Both the position numbers and the translations under genes were made by a program. Below are positions 34,730 to 46,700 of a stretch of 64,000 nucleotides of DNA, in pieces (position 1 is the first letter of the stretch; the number at the start of each line of letters is the position of its first letter). Source of the DNA: Hybos culiciformis (lineage: Eukaryota; Arthropoda; Insecta; Diptera; Hybotidae); contig OZ023273.1 of the NCBI GenBank assembly GCA_964007475.1, forward strand, positions 88,452,841-88,516,840, read 5' to 3'. The notes under the pieces are model-generated. The model was not told the DNA's origin and made no database searches. It saw only the letters and a program-made list of their open reading frames with translations.

Positions 34730-36720
34730 TTAATCAAGTAATGAAATCTTTTTAGATTCATGCAACATCGGAATTAAAATAAACATATTTTTTGAAGTAT
34801 CCAATGGCAACCGACAAAATTTTGAAATAATGGCAGAAGTAGGAAATTCCTTTAAATCATTTTCAAGCTTTTCTACTACCATTATGCCGAGCCCAGTTTT
34901 GGAATCTAAGGGACTATTAAAATAGGGTTGTGGGTTTTTAAATCTTCTTCCTCTCATCAATTGCATGTTATCAACGAAATCTAATTGCTCAATAAAAAAA
35001 GGAATTTCTTGATTATTTAGTTTTATTGAGCAATAGCAATCCACAGTATTACATTGAAATGTGAATGAACCATAAATATAAGATTTGTAACGATTTGAAT
35101 TGGAAAATTGTTCACATTTTAGTTTATTTTTGTCAACTAAAATATTAAGATAATTAATTTCATTAAATTTGTTAAAAAGCTGTAAAAATCGTTTGACAAG
35201 TTTTTTAATTTCTTGAAGGTAATTTTCAAATTTATATCCCGAAAAACAATCAATGGGTCCGTATAACTTAACATAATTTGGTATATGAAGAAGACTGTGA
35301 ATATTGTAGGAAATGTATTTAAGGCCATAAATTTGTACAAAATATTTAACAAAATCGTTTAAGAAATTTTGCGAAATATCAATGGTATCAGAATCTGTAA
35401 ATTCATGTGAAAGAAGACGAACACTAGAAGAAAGAAGGAGGAAATGATAAAATACGTTATCATCGACAAAATTCTTGATGAGAGGAAGAGAACCGTATAA
35501 CAAAAAAAAACGGAACTCAGTCGCCTTCCATCTAGGAAGTTCCACAAAACTCCGAGTTTTTCTAGAAAATTCCGTTGGCATATAATTTGCGTAACTACAA
35601 TAAATTTCCGACATTTCTACTTGGGCAGCAGGAGTCAATCTAGAAAGAATCAAATTTAAAGTTTTTTTACATACTCCTAAATCTAATAGATGCATGGGGT
35701 CTAAGGGAAATTGAGACACCATTTTCATTCCACTTCTTTCCAGTATATTAGGAGACCCTTCTTGATGGTGATCAGGATTTTGCCTTAAGGCAAAAACTCG
35801 TCTGTTCTCAACTCACGACAATGAATATCATAAACATTTGTTCTCTGATAATGAAAACCCGTTTGGCAGCACTCATGGCAACCGTTTTTTGAGTTGTGGT
35901 AACGAACAGATTTACAGAAAGATTTAGCTGGAGCATCGCAAGTGAAACACCTTAACACAAACTCCTTTGTTGATGAGTTTTTTAATACTTTGATACCGTT
36001 TTTTTTAAGGTTAATAATTTCTTTTGAAAAGTCTTCAAAAAACTCATCAACAGAGTGTCCTTCACCAGCCCTTCACCAGCCCAAGCGCCGACTAAAAATG
36101 GGGGTATAGACTTTTCATTTGAGAAAGCTCCTAGAATTGGCCAAATTGTTTGCCGAGAGCAAAGAGGTAATCCATCAACATTAAAGTCGCAAACAATTTG
36201 ATCCAAGGAATTTATAAAATCTGAGCTATATCTATTTATTGCCTTCTCTATCCCAAGATGACAATATTGCCCCTCCCCTACATTTCGCGAAACAAATTGT
36301 TCATTGTTACCGAGATCGCGCATAAGTGTTTTTTTTGTTTTCGGAAGTTGAATTCCAAAACTTCTTAAAATATTCAACAAACCATTTACTGAATTTGTGG
36401 AAATGTTGTGCTGAATAATCCATTTTATTAAATGTATTTTTAGTAATTTAGTTTTAGGAATTTCGGCTCTATCTTCTTCCACTATTTCATCAATTTCTTC
36501 TTCGGAGTCATCAGATTCAATAAAGGATTCAAAGAAAAAATTATTTGATTCATCGGTTTCGTTCAAACACGAAACCGAACTGGCGAAGGAAATGTCAGGT
36601 TCATTACCAGAACCAAGGCTATGAAGAGAATCAGGTTCGCCAGATTTAAAATTTTCAATATATTTTCGAAGGCTAAGCTGCCCTTCTATTTAAATGAGCG
36701 TTCTTCGTAGTTTTTGACAT
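34730..36720 (-). pseudogene. CACTA/EnSpm-like transposase (copy B)
   Basis: DDE-type transposase of the CACTA group, also called transposase-domain protein in animals. Order on the minus strand: acidic N-terminal region (36450-36560), IKWIIQHNISTNSVNGLLNIL, GQYCHLGIEKA, LPLCSRQTIWPILGAF, FLVGAWAGEG, CDAPAKSF with following Cys pairs (HNSKNGCHECC), PLDPMHLLDLGVCKKTL, RWKATEFRFFLLYGSL and YNIHSLLHI. The frame breaks near 36690, at 36060-36085 by a tandem duplication of 11 bases, and between 35728 and 35980. The last ~332 codons are open and end at 34730. Probably inactive; the motifs themselves are well kept. Confidence 0.85.
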
Positions 36721-37289
36721 AATATTTTAAATAAAAATGAATTTGATTTATAAAAAATCAAAATTTTATTTACTTTTTTGAAATTTGAAAAAAAAAAAAT
36801 TTTTATTTGAAAATACATTTTTTTTTTTTAAATCCACTTTTTTTATTTAAAAATCAAATTTTTTTTTTGTTATTTTTTTTTAATTTGTTAAGTTGTTAAC
36901 TAGTTTAATTAAAAATAAAATTTTTTTTATAAACTTTTTCAAAATTTTTAATTTTTTATTTAAAAAACAATTTTTTTATTTTTTGATTTAAACTTTTTAA
37001 CAAGAACACGCGTTCATTAAAATTTCAAAGGAACTGATAAGATTTGAACAAAATTTAAAATTTTTTTTGTTTTTATTGTGGAATGATGATAATGGGAAAC
37101 AAATATATAGACAAACCCAGTAAAAACGGGCAAATCACAACCGATTAAATATCCTGGTAATATTACCCTGTGAACAAATATTTACTGGGTTGTTATTTAT
37201 AAAAACAAAATAATTTGGCGCGAAAAATTTAAATTGAAATTAATTTTAAAAATCTTTCGTTTACAAATTATTTAAAACTAAATATTTTT
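36721..37289. other. Low-complexity AT region with an 11-bp inverted repeat
   Basis: Mostly T and A runs. AACCCAGTAAA (37114-37124) and TTTACTGGGTT (37181-37191) are inverted around 56 bases. Possibly a miniature element or a decayed transposon end. Confidence 0.5.
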
Positions 37290-37652
37290 TTTCAAAATAG
37301 GTAGCTCCGGTGAAATTAATATTAACTTAAAAATTAATTTTTCGGTGGGGAGCTACGGTTAAGTCGTGCCGGAGCAAAATATACGAAAATTTTTTTTTTT
37401 TTCAAAATAGGTAGCTCCGATGAAATTAATATTACCTGAAAAAAAATTTTTGGGTGGGGAGCTGCGGTTAGGTCGTGCCGGAGCAAAATATACGAAAATA
37501 TTTTTTTTTTAAATAGGTAGCTCCGATGAAATTAATATTACCTTAAAAAAAAATTTTGGGCAGGGAGGTACGGTTAGGTCGTGCCGCCGCAAAATGCACG
37601 AAAATTTTTTTTTTTTCAAAATAGGTAGCCCCGGTGAAATTAATATTACCTG
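37290..37652. repeat. Four-unit ~108-bp tandem repeat related to foldback arms
   Basis: AAATAGGTAGCTCCGRTGAA recurs with GGTAGC at 37301, 37410, 37516 and 37624. Each full unit also holds GAGCT.CGGTTA.GTCGTGCCG. A single related copy is in each foldback arm (about 17880-17990 and 20810-20920). The array abuts the 242-bp element at 37661. Confidence 0.88.
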
Positions 37653-37660
37653 AAAAAAAA

Positions 37661-37902
37661 ACACGAAGCAGTCATAGAACTGCCGACAGATGTTTATACT
37701 TAAAAGAATTATTAAACTATGAAATAATAACAGTGGGTACAAATGATGGGCTGCTCAATACAAAATGTAAATTAAAATAAAAATATTTTAATTTACATTT
37801 TGTACTGAGCAGCCCATCATTTGTAGTTACTGTTATTATTTCATAGTTTAATAAATCTTTTAAGTATAAACTTCTGTCGGCAGTTCTATGACTGCTTTGT
37901 GT
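37661..37902. mobile_element. 242-bp palindromic MITE sharing ends with the foldback
   Basis: Starts ACACGAAGCAGTCATAGAAC and ends with its near-complement (one T/C difference). A second inverted pair around ACTATGAAATAATAACAGTG fills the middle, so nearly the whole element can fold back. Both segments match the outer part of the 16689-22087 arms. It splits a retrotransposon pol remnant next to a T run. Confidence 0.88.
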
Positions 37903-37914
37903 TTTTTTCTTCAT

Positions 37915-38220
37915 ATTCCTCTTTATTAAAGTTTTGTCTCATTAACATTTTATTTTTTATCTTATTATCAGTTACTATTATTTGTGTTTTATGTTTATTA
38001 ACGATTTCTTCTTTTATTTTTATCTGACCTGATAAATTTTCTTCCACATAATGTACCTTAACTATATCTACGTTCTCTCTTTCATCTTCTACATTAAATA
38101 ACCCTTTTAGTTGTACTTTTGAATTTGAAGTACTGGTTAATTTGTTTTCCTCTTTAGAAACTGAACTACTAACTGATTTAACTAGTTTATTTATTTCTAA
38201 AATATCATCATTCTTTAGAT
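37915..38220 (-). pseudogene. LTR-retrotransposon pol remnant (linker after protease), left part
   Basis: The minus strand has a hydrophilic, Lys/Glu-rich open stretch with no stop, continuing the frame-like sequence of 63063-63290 across the hAT insertion (shared CTTTAGAT). It probably lay between protease and RT. It is truncated on the low side by the 242-bp MITE and the tandem repeat. Confidence 0.5.
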
Positions 38221-38452
38221 CAGGCCTGGGCAGACTTTTGGAGCTTAGGAGCTACTCCGAATTTTTACAGAATCCAGCGATCTACCACATTATTTTAACT
38301 AGTATATTAAACCTAACAATATAAATACCTTAAAATACTCATATAGTGGGAAATATATGAAAAACAAAAGTTACATAATCTTAATATAACAAAAATATTT
38401 TTTATTTTTTCTTCAAAAAATAGCATATACAAAATTCATATCATGGAAATCA

Positions 38453-40119
38453 TTAGGTGGCCTCAACTAATTTTGAAAATTTCGGTGTGTAGTTGCTAAC
38501 TGCCAGTCGTAAACATGCACATAAGTGTTCATCTGTGAGGGAAGTACGATATTTTGACTTAACTATATTCATCGTCGAGAATGTAGACTCACACAAATAA
38601 GTTGAGCCAAAAAAGCATGTCAAATACAACGTAACCTTTCTTAAATTAGGATATTTTTCATTACTTATCAAATTCCAGAAATCCTTTTCATTGCTATGTG
38701 CTTTTAAGTTTAAGTCGCTTTGTATAAGAAGGGCCTCATCTTCAATATCCAATGAAAATAAAGTATTTATTCGGTTTACAACTTCTTTGATATCAAAAAT
38801 TCCAAATGGATTGCACATAAATGTAACGACAGATTCTAGTTCGGTAAACTCTTGAAATCGATTTTCAAATTCAGAGGAAAGAGATAATATATTCTCACAA
38901 TACTTGTTTTTGTCAATTGCTTTTCCAGTTTTCAGAACTTCATCTGACAGATTTCCAAAATTTTTCAAATTATTCTCCATTATCTGAGATGAAAATAGCT
39001 TCAATTTATTTTTAAAATAATTAATATACCCAATCATTTCAATTATTGATTTGTTTTTTCCTTGCAAATTTAAGTTTAACTCGTTGACGTGCTTAGTTAT
39101 ATCCACAACGAAAGCTAGATCTATCAACCAGTTATGATCACTAAGTTCAGCATAAACGTCACCTCTTGATTTCAAAAACTCTTTAACTTCATCCAATAGG
39201 TCTCTGAATCTTTGCAAAAATATAGCTCTACTTAGCCAACGCACATCTGCATAATATAAAAGTTCTCCATACTCAGAATCAGTAGTTTCTAATTGTGATT
39301 TAAACATTCTTCTCTGGAGACTTTTTCCTCGAATAGAATTCACAATTTTCATACAAATATCCATAATATGGTTCATTTTCGAGATTTTACAACAAAGGGC
39401 CTGTTGGTGAATAATACAGTGGTATTGTAGAAATTTTGGAAATTTGTCATCATTTATGCAAAGTGCAATAAATCCTTTGTTTTTTCCAGTCATAGATGGC
39501 GCTCCATCAGTAGTAATTGATACAAGCTTGTAGATAGGTATTGTTTTCTCCTCTATATATTTTTTAAAAATATTATAAACATCTTCACCTCGAGTTCTCT
39601 CTTTCAAAGGCAATATTGTCAATATATCTTCTTTTGCACTCATATCTTTAAACACCATTCTTATAAAAATACAAAGCTGAGAAATATCAACAATGTCTGT
39701 TGATTCATCGAATTGGAGTGAAAAAAAGACACATTCATCGATATCCTGAGTTAGTTGGTCAATTAAATTGAAGTTTAACACTTCGATGCGACGCGTGACA
39801 GTTCTCCGAGAAAGAGGCATATCTTTGATTGCAGAAATTATTTCACTCTTATTTTTAAAAGATTGAAACAATGCATCGCTTCCATCCAGAAATGCTTCTT
39901 TTATCATCTCTCCATCCGTAAAAGGTTTCTTATGTTTTGCTAATACATGCGTAATTCGATACGATGCCTCAATTGCCGCCTTAGATTGAAGGATGGGTTT
40001 TGTAAAAAACGACTGTTGTTCAGCTAGTTGTGACTTCAATGATTCTAGTTTTCGTTTGCGAATTTCACTCTTCAAAGGATAATCAGTGTCATAACTACCA
40101 TGCATGGTTTTAAAATGTC
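38453..40119 (-). pseudogene. hAT transposase (ZBED5/FAM200-like), main part, cut by LTR array
   Basis: Transposase C-terminal ~550 residues. The catalytic core shows Asp in QFDESTDI, Asp in TTDGAPSM, a HCIIHQQ motif, VRWLSRA, and Glu in the C-terminal CESTFSTMN block that leads to the dimerisation segment. It begins in the middle of the BED finger. The 5' piece is at 62634-62791. Excluding the array and one copy of TGTC, the two pieces total 1821 bases, an exact 607 codons with stop, with no other lesion. The gene was therefore probably intact when the retrotransposon landed. Similar proteins in animals are domesticated hAT derivatives. Confidence 0.9.
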
Positions 40120-41736
40120 TGTTATTGATTTATTTGGAGAAATAATTGAAATGTAGTTATAACAAATTTGTGACACCATGTTGTGCCATTTGTTACAGAA
40201 CTATTAGGAGAGTTAAAAACAAACTTCTGGTATTGGGTACCATCCATTTGTTAGGTAACGAAATTAGGGTTGTGTAAAAGTATTTAGTTCAAAAAAAGAA
40301 CCACCGAGATCTTAACATAGAAATTTATGCCAAGTGAAATTTGCTATAGTAAAGATTAATAAAATAACTTTACCAGCTAAAATATATCTGGTGCCGAGTC
40401 CACTGTCTAAGACATCCTGTTCACAGGCCGGGTCTAAGCTCGTCGTTGGGTGGGTACGCGACAGTGAACACCAGAGTGTCCATAACAAAATTTTAGGATG
40501 TCATGTTTGGAAGAAGGTAAAATTTGAGATAGAAAAAGAAAGATATTTCAAGAAACCCCGACCAAGTCTAAAAAAAAAATTACACCTAAATGACTACGAC
40601 GTCATTCTTCAGCTTGTGGCTATGGCCACCTATTGCTGGACCTTACATCAGCATTTCTTTTTTCCGCTAGGACCTATGAGAAAGATTTAATGAAACATAA
40701 TTTTTTTTTACTTTAAAATTACATAGTATTTATTTATAAAAAAATAATTTTTAGAAATTTAAAAGTACCCTACGATTGTGAAAATTTATAAAAACTAATC
40801 TAATTATTTTTGACATATAAAGAATTTTTCTTACAATTATAATTATTTGTCTTTATATTTAAACATAAATGTCTTATAGGATAAAGAAATTTTAAAATTT
40901 TTCTGTTAGGTTTGCATATTTTTTTTTTGCTAGATGCTTTGATGATCAAATTTTGAACTGTCTTCCGTGTCTTCTTGTTTTCAAATCTTTCAGTTTTTCA
41001 ATCAATAAAACATCTTTCAGTTTTTCAATCATAAAACATCTTTCAGTTTTTCAATCAGTATCAAATTTTTTAAAGAAAAATAAAAATATATAAAAAAAAA
41101 AATTTATTAAAACCAATTCTTTAAGTTTTGAAGAAGTGAAAATATTTTTTTTTTTTTTTAGTTTTTAGTTGCAGAGATATAGCTTGATTTCCCTCTACTA
41201 GCCTAGGATTGCCAGATGTACTTCTTTGGGAAGCACTGTACTACGTTTTTATTCATAAATGTTTGTTTTGCATATTTTTTTAAAGTCATATTAGTTATAA
41301 AATGAAATTTATTTTTATTTTAAAAAAATTATGAATCTTTGTTCGTTTAATTTTGGTTTTTAAACTTAAGATATTAGCTTTTCTCGCAAAGTTTGTAGAA
41401 TCGCAATTTCTGCATGTGTCACATCATTAGCTTCACACCAATTTAAATTGAACAGCTTCAGTGTATTTTATTGCGCCTACTTAGCTTTGTTTAAGTTTTA
41501 ACCAGAAAAGAATAAAAATTTGTTATGTCGGATGCTAAAATTTCTATACATTCGCTATTAATATAAAAAATTTCATTGTATGTTATATGGAATATTCGCA
41601 GGGTTGCCAAATGAAGTTTGTTAAATTTCCCAAAAGAAAATTAAAAATGCTCAAATTCGAGATAAAATACTCAAAAAAAATTGTTTTGTTGAAAAATTTA
41701 AAACTTTAATTATCCACAATTTTGCTTCTGATTGTT

Positions 41737-41782
<46 letters not shown>

Positions 41783-43073
41783 CTGGCAAGCCTAATCATT
41801 ATTATTAAAAAAAAACTAATTCCTATCTATGGCTATTGAGGTAAGCCAAGCTATATTTATATGGACATATAAATTTTTGGATTGCAGCAGATGCCTAGTG
41901 ACATCTCCTGACCGACCGGATGGAGCATTATTGATCAGTTTTACTCGAAGCTTATCTCAACCGGGTACCGCACGGTTTGGTTGAGATAAGGAACGATCAA
42001 TAACGTCCGTCCACTTATGACTGTGCGGTTTGGTTGAGATAAGGAACGATCAATAACGTCCGTCCACTTATGACTGTGCTCCTCTGTCACTGTCAATGGA
42101 TACAAAATCATGATTGCTCAGTGATTTTGCCTCCACGCCAGTGGCAGGTGAGCCAGTCATAAAACCACAACGTAGTATGGATCCTCCCGTAGGAGCATCC
42201 ATGTGGTAATCGGTATATCTTAGCTTCGGATTCTTGGATAGGCCCAAGAATCCTCCACTAAGATTGGGATTTTGGTTGTTATTAGAGCTAGCATTAAATT
42301 GCTCCGCTCTAATAACAATCCACTACAGTTGTTGTCCTTGGCCAGTAAAATAAATTTACTTGGTCTCGGACGCACAACTGCAGTACCTAAAGAAAACAAG
42401 GAAGAGTTATCCTCAGTTGTTCTGTCTTGGCTGATGTTGTACATCCTGCCAAAACTGAACAACCGAAGCAAAGAATGAGTTTTCTCTATTTCTTTTACCT
42501 TTCAGTTTTTCAATCAGTATGAAATTGCTATTGGAAATGCATTTCTTTTTATATGTTTTTTAAAAAAAACAGTCCAACAACAACTTCACACAAAACAAAG
42601 AAAAACCCAGAATTGGAATTAGTAACGATTTCTAATGGTTTTAATATTATCAAAAAACAATATTATCAAAAAACAATTAAAATTTGATCCTTTCTTTTTT
42701 TTTTTTCTTTTTTTTTTTTTCCAAAATATGTTAGTCATATTATGCATGTTTTTTTTTTTTCTTTTTATTTATTACAAAAACATAAAATGATACTGTATTT
42801 AATATAATATAAACGTTACTGTACTTAATATAATATAAAAGATACTGTACTTAACATAATATAAAAGATAAAGCACTTAATTAAGGTAAAGAAATTTTAA
42901 ACATTTGAAAAAAAAAAACTAATTTTAGTTTATTAGGGGTCTTTAAAGGATTTAAGGTCATAAAAAAAATTCATAAGTAAATTTTTTTTCTTTTTTTTTT
43001 TTTTTGAAAAATATTAAAAAATGTGAAAAGAATTTGTTCAGTTATAAAACGCTCTTCAAACTTCACGGTAACA
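40120..43073 (-). repeat. LTR 1 (3' LTR of internal copy 1), 2954 bp
   Basis: On the minus strand it begins TGTTACCGTG and ends ...CAATAACA (TG..CA). The flank TGTC (40116-40119) is repeated at 62634-62637. It contains an 11-bp inverted repeat TTATCTCAACC/GGTTGAGATAA (41952-41989), a 53-bp tandem duplication (41973-42078), a 41-base T run (41740-41780) and several repeats of CTTTCAGTTTTTCAATC. A 118-codon plus-strand frame (40334-40690) and an 83-codon minus frame (42220-42471) occur in all three LTRs but have no recognised domain. Confidence 0.92.
41952..41989. repeat. LTR hairpin
   Basis: Perfect 11-bp arms with a 16-base loop, extended by ATTGATC (before) and GATCAAT (after) as an outer interrupted stem. 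Also at 51765-51802 and in LTR 3. It could be a regulatory or RNA structure. Confidence 0.85.
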
Positions 43074-43173
43074 AAATAGGTTCAATTACACCCGTCGAAG
43101 GCGGTGAATTGAAGCTAGAAAACCAGTGAAGTAAGGGTCTGAAGTAATAACTGAAAACTAGAAATATTTTCAG

Positions 43174-43236
43174 TTGGGGCTTGAAGCCGATCCTGAGATA
43201 AAGAGTCTCATGTTCTATCGACTGAGTTAGCCGGGC
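43174..43236 (-). repeat. tRNA-Lys-like sequence in 3' internal region (copy 1)
   Basis: On the minus strand GCCCGGCTAACTCAGTCGAT and GAGACTCTTTATCTC resemble tRNA-Lys(CUU), with acceptor 5' strand, D arm and a complete anticodon stem-loop. The T arm and 3' acceptor strand are decayed. It sits about 100 bases before the 3' LTR of an element whose primer is tRNA-Lys. Confidence 0.75.
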
Positions 43237-43426
43237 AAACAGATCAAATTTCGTGTTATTATGTATATATATCTGTATATGTTATGGATGTATTACTTAT
43301 CAATTTACTAATTTTGATTTTCTTACAAAAATTTTGTATCATTGTGAATTATAATTTTTAATCTTAAAACTAAACATATTCACCAATATTATTATTATAA
43401 TTTTTTTTTTTTTTTTTTTTTTTATG

Positions 43427-43466
<40 letters not shown>

Positions 43467-43767
43467 TTTTTATAAAATCTTAAAACTATATATTGAATTT
43501 TTTTTTTTTTTTTATATTTTTTTTTTTTTTTATATTTATTAATTTTTCTAATAATAAAATTGTAATATTTCATAAGCATATTTTTATAAAATATAGTAGC
43601 AATTTTGTATAAAAAAAAATTCTGTTCATTACATAATTTGTATATTAATTAAAACATATATATATATATTTTCTCTTTAAGAACAAGAAAAATAAATTTT
43701 TTTGTTTTGTTTTATTATTTTGAAATTTTTCTTTCTCAGCTATCAGATTTCCTTTTCTTTCCTAAAA

Positions 43768-46700
43768 TCAAACTTTCAGATCTTTGGCGTGATATCTACC
43801 TATAGAGTTTTTACCTGCTAAGTCTTTTACTTCATATATGCTATTTCCAATTATTTTTAATACTATACATGGAATGAACTTCTTTCCCAACTTAGCATTG
43901 AAGTGTTTGCTAAAATCGCTTTGAGCAAAATTTCTCCTGTAGACTGTTTGACCTATTTTATATTTCACGTTTTTGCACTTTCTATTATATAACTTTCTGC
44001 CTTTCTCTTTAGCTTTCTCTAAATTATTCCGCACTATCTCTTTTATGATTTGGAACGATCCGGGCGGGGGTAGTATTTCTACATCTTCTCCATCTATCAT
44101 ATGCATTTTCCTGAGTAATTTAAAGGAGCTACCATGTGTGATCATTTGTTGTCCGAATAGAACGTAGTATGGTGACATTCCAGTTGATTCGTGTACTGTA
44201 GCCCTAAGAGCAGTGCTTATACTATCTAAGTCACCATCCCAGTTATACTGTTGATCATCTATATATGCTCTTATTGCGTTTAAGATTGACCCATTTACCC
44301 TTTCACTTGCATTTGCTTGTGGTGCGTAGAAAGCAGTTAATTTATGTTCGATGCCGTAATTTTTTAGATATGCTTCGAAATCTTTTGCAACTAACGGTGT
44401 CCCATTGTCACTCAAAATGCTTTCTGGACATCCAAATAAGCTAATGGCTTCATCCAGTACTTTAATTGCGTTCGCTGTAGTGGCTTTGCGTAATGGGCGA
44501 ATAATAACGTATTTAGAGAATGAATCGAGTATTATAAAAATGCAAGTATTTCCAGATCTAGACCTTGGATATGGGCCTAAAAAGTCTATTTATAGATTTT
44601 GGAATGGGCGTGATGGTATTGGTTTATTTCCCATGGGGGGTCTAAGGATCTGATTACTAGGTTTTGTTTCTTTACAAATGTTGCAGCTTTGAATGTATCT
44701 CTTTACATCTGAAAACATTTGAGGCCAGTAATATTTTGTTCTAATTTTATAGAGGGTTTTTCCAAGTCCGCCATGTGCTGAGTGTGGAGGGTCATGATTA
44801 TTTTTAATCACCTCATTTACTAGCTCTTCCGGAATCCAAAGTCTCCATAGGTTGCATTCTGATACTTCTTGGTCTTTTCTAAATTCCACTCTTTTGAATA
44901 CTTTATTTTCAACTATTTGAAGATCCGGAAGCCTGTCTTTATTATCTATTACTGCTTCACGAATTTCTTTATATTTATCTGATTCAAAGGCTTCTGATTC
45001 TAAATCTAAGTCTGGACACCTTAAAGCAATTTCTTCCATTCCAAAAGATCGTGAAAGTGAATCTGCTACTACATTCTTTTTCCCTGATCTGTGTTGAATG
45101 TCGAATTCAAACGCTTGTAGCTTTAGTGACCACCCAAAAAGCTTTCCGTGGTGATCTTTACAAGTCATTAGCCACTTGAGTGCTGCACAATCAGTTAATA
45201 CTGTGAATTTGACGCCTTCTACATACATTCGAAACTTCCTTATCGCTTCGACAACTGCAAAACATTCTTGTTCTGTAGCTGCCCACCGAGCTTGCGTTTC
45301 GTTGAATTTTTTCGACATGTATGCTACAGGGTGTTCGTTTTTTTCTGAATCTAATTGGAAAATCACTGCTCCAATGCCGGATTGGCTGGCATCGGTTTGT
45401 ATAAAGAAAGGCTTGTCGTAATTAGGGGGAGCTAACACGGGTTCCGAAATTAAGATTTCCTTAATTTTCGTGAAAGCTTCTCTTGCCCGTTCAGTGAAAA
45501 TGAATTTATTACCGCTGTTTTTAATTTGTAAGCAATCTGTAATAGGTGAAACTATTGTGGAATAACCTTGTATTAAACGTTGAAACCATCCTGTCATTCC
45601 TAAGAAACGTCTGGTTTGTTTCAAAGATTTTGGTTCAGGATATTCAGAAATTGCAGTTATTTTTCCTGGATCTGGCTTCGTACCATTTGCGCCTATGACA
45701 TATCCCAAGTATTTGATTTCTTTCATGAAAAATTTTGATTTTTCAACATTTATGGTCAGGTTGGCTTTTCTCAGAGCAATTGCAACTTCTTTTAAGAGTT
45801 GGAAGTGACGTTCTTTAGTCTCAGTTGCTACCATTAAGTCATCTAAGTAGACTTTTATTTCCTCCTTTAAGTGTTGCGGAATTACCTTGTCCATTAATCT
45901 GCACATTCGCTGAGATGCATTACAGAGTCCGAACGGCATGCGGGTGTATTGATATAGAGGTCTACCGGGGATAGCGAAAGTAGTTTTCTCTCGAGACTCC
46001 TTTTCAAGCGGAATCTGCCAAAATGCATCTTTTAAATCTATGCTGCTGATATATTTCGTTTTGTCAATTCGTGCTAGAAGTCCTTGTATATTCGGCAGAG
46101 GATACGCATCTTTCTTTGTCAGATCATTCACTTTTCTTGAATCTAAACACAGACGGTTTTTTCCTGGTTTCCTTACAAGTACTACTGGTGATGTCCATGC
46201 ACTGTTGCTTTCTTCGATCACGCCCATTTCTAACATTCTGTCTACTTCAGCATACATTAGCTTTTGAATGGCAGGGGAGATTGGATAATGTGTTTGCTTC
46301 ACTGGCTCACTGTCTCCTGTGTCTATTATGTGTTGTTCCAAACTTGTGCACCCTAATCCTTCTACTGTGTATGAAGGAAACATTCTTTTAATTGCTTCAA
46401 GTTCTAATTGTTCATTAGAGTCTAATTTGTGAATGTTCAGGTCTATTTCTGAGATTTCGGACACTAGATTAAAAATTTGGGGTGCTAGTTTGAAGTTGGT
46501 CCAGAAGTTGACTCCAAGATAAAGTTCTTGGGATAGTTTAGGTACCACGTGAATTTTCAAAACTTTTGAAATCTTATTAAAGAGTATGGGTACTAAAATA
46601 TATCCTATTATTTCTGTTTTAGTACCCGAAGCAGTTATGACTGATTCTTTTATTCTATGTATTTTGAAATCAGTATTTTCTCTTATCCATTTTTGATCTT

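Noticed and set aside
40334..40690. 118-codon plus-strand frame in each LTR
   Set aside because: Antisense to the element, no recognisable domain; its three occurrences are explained by LTR duplication.
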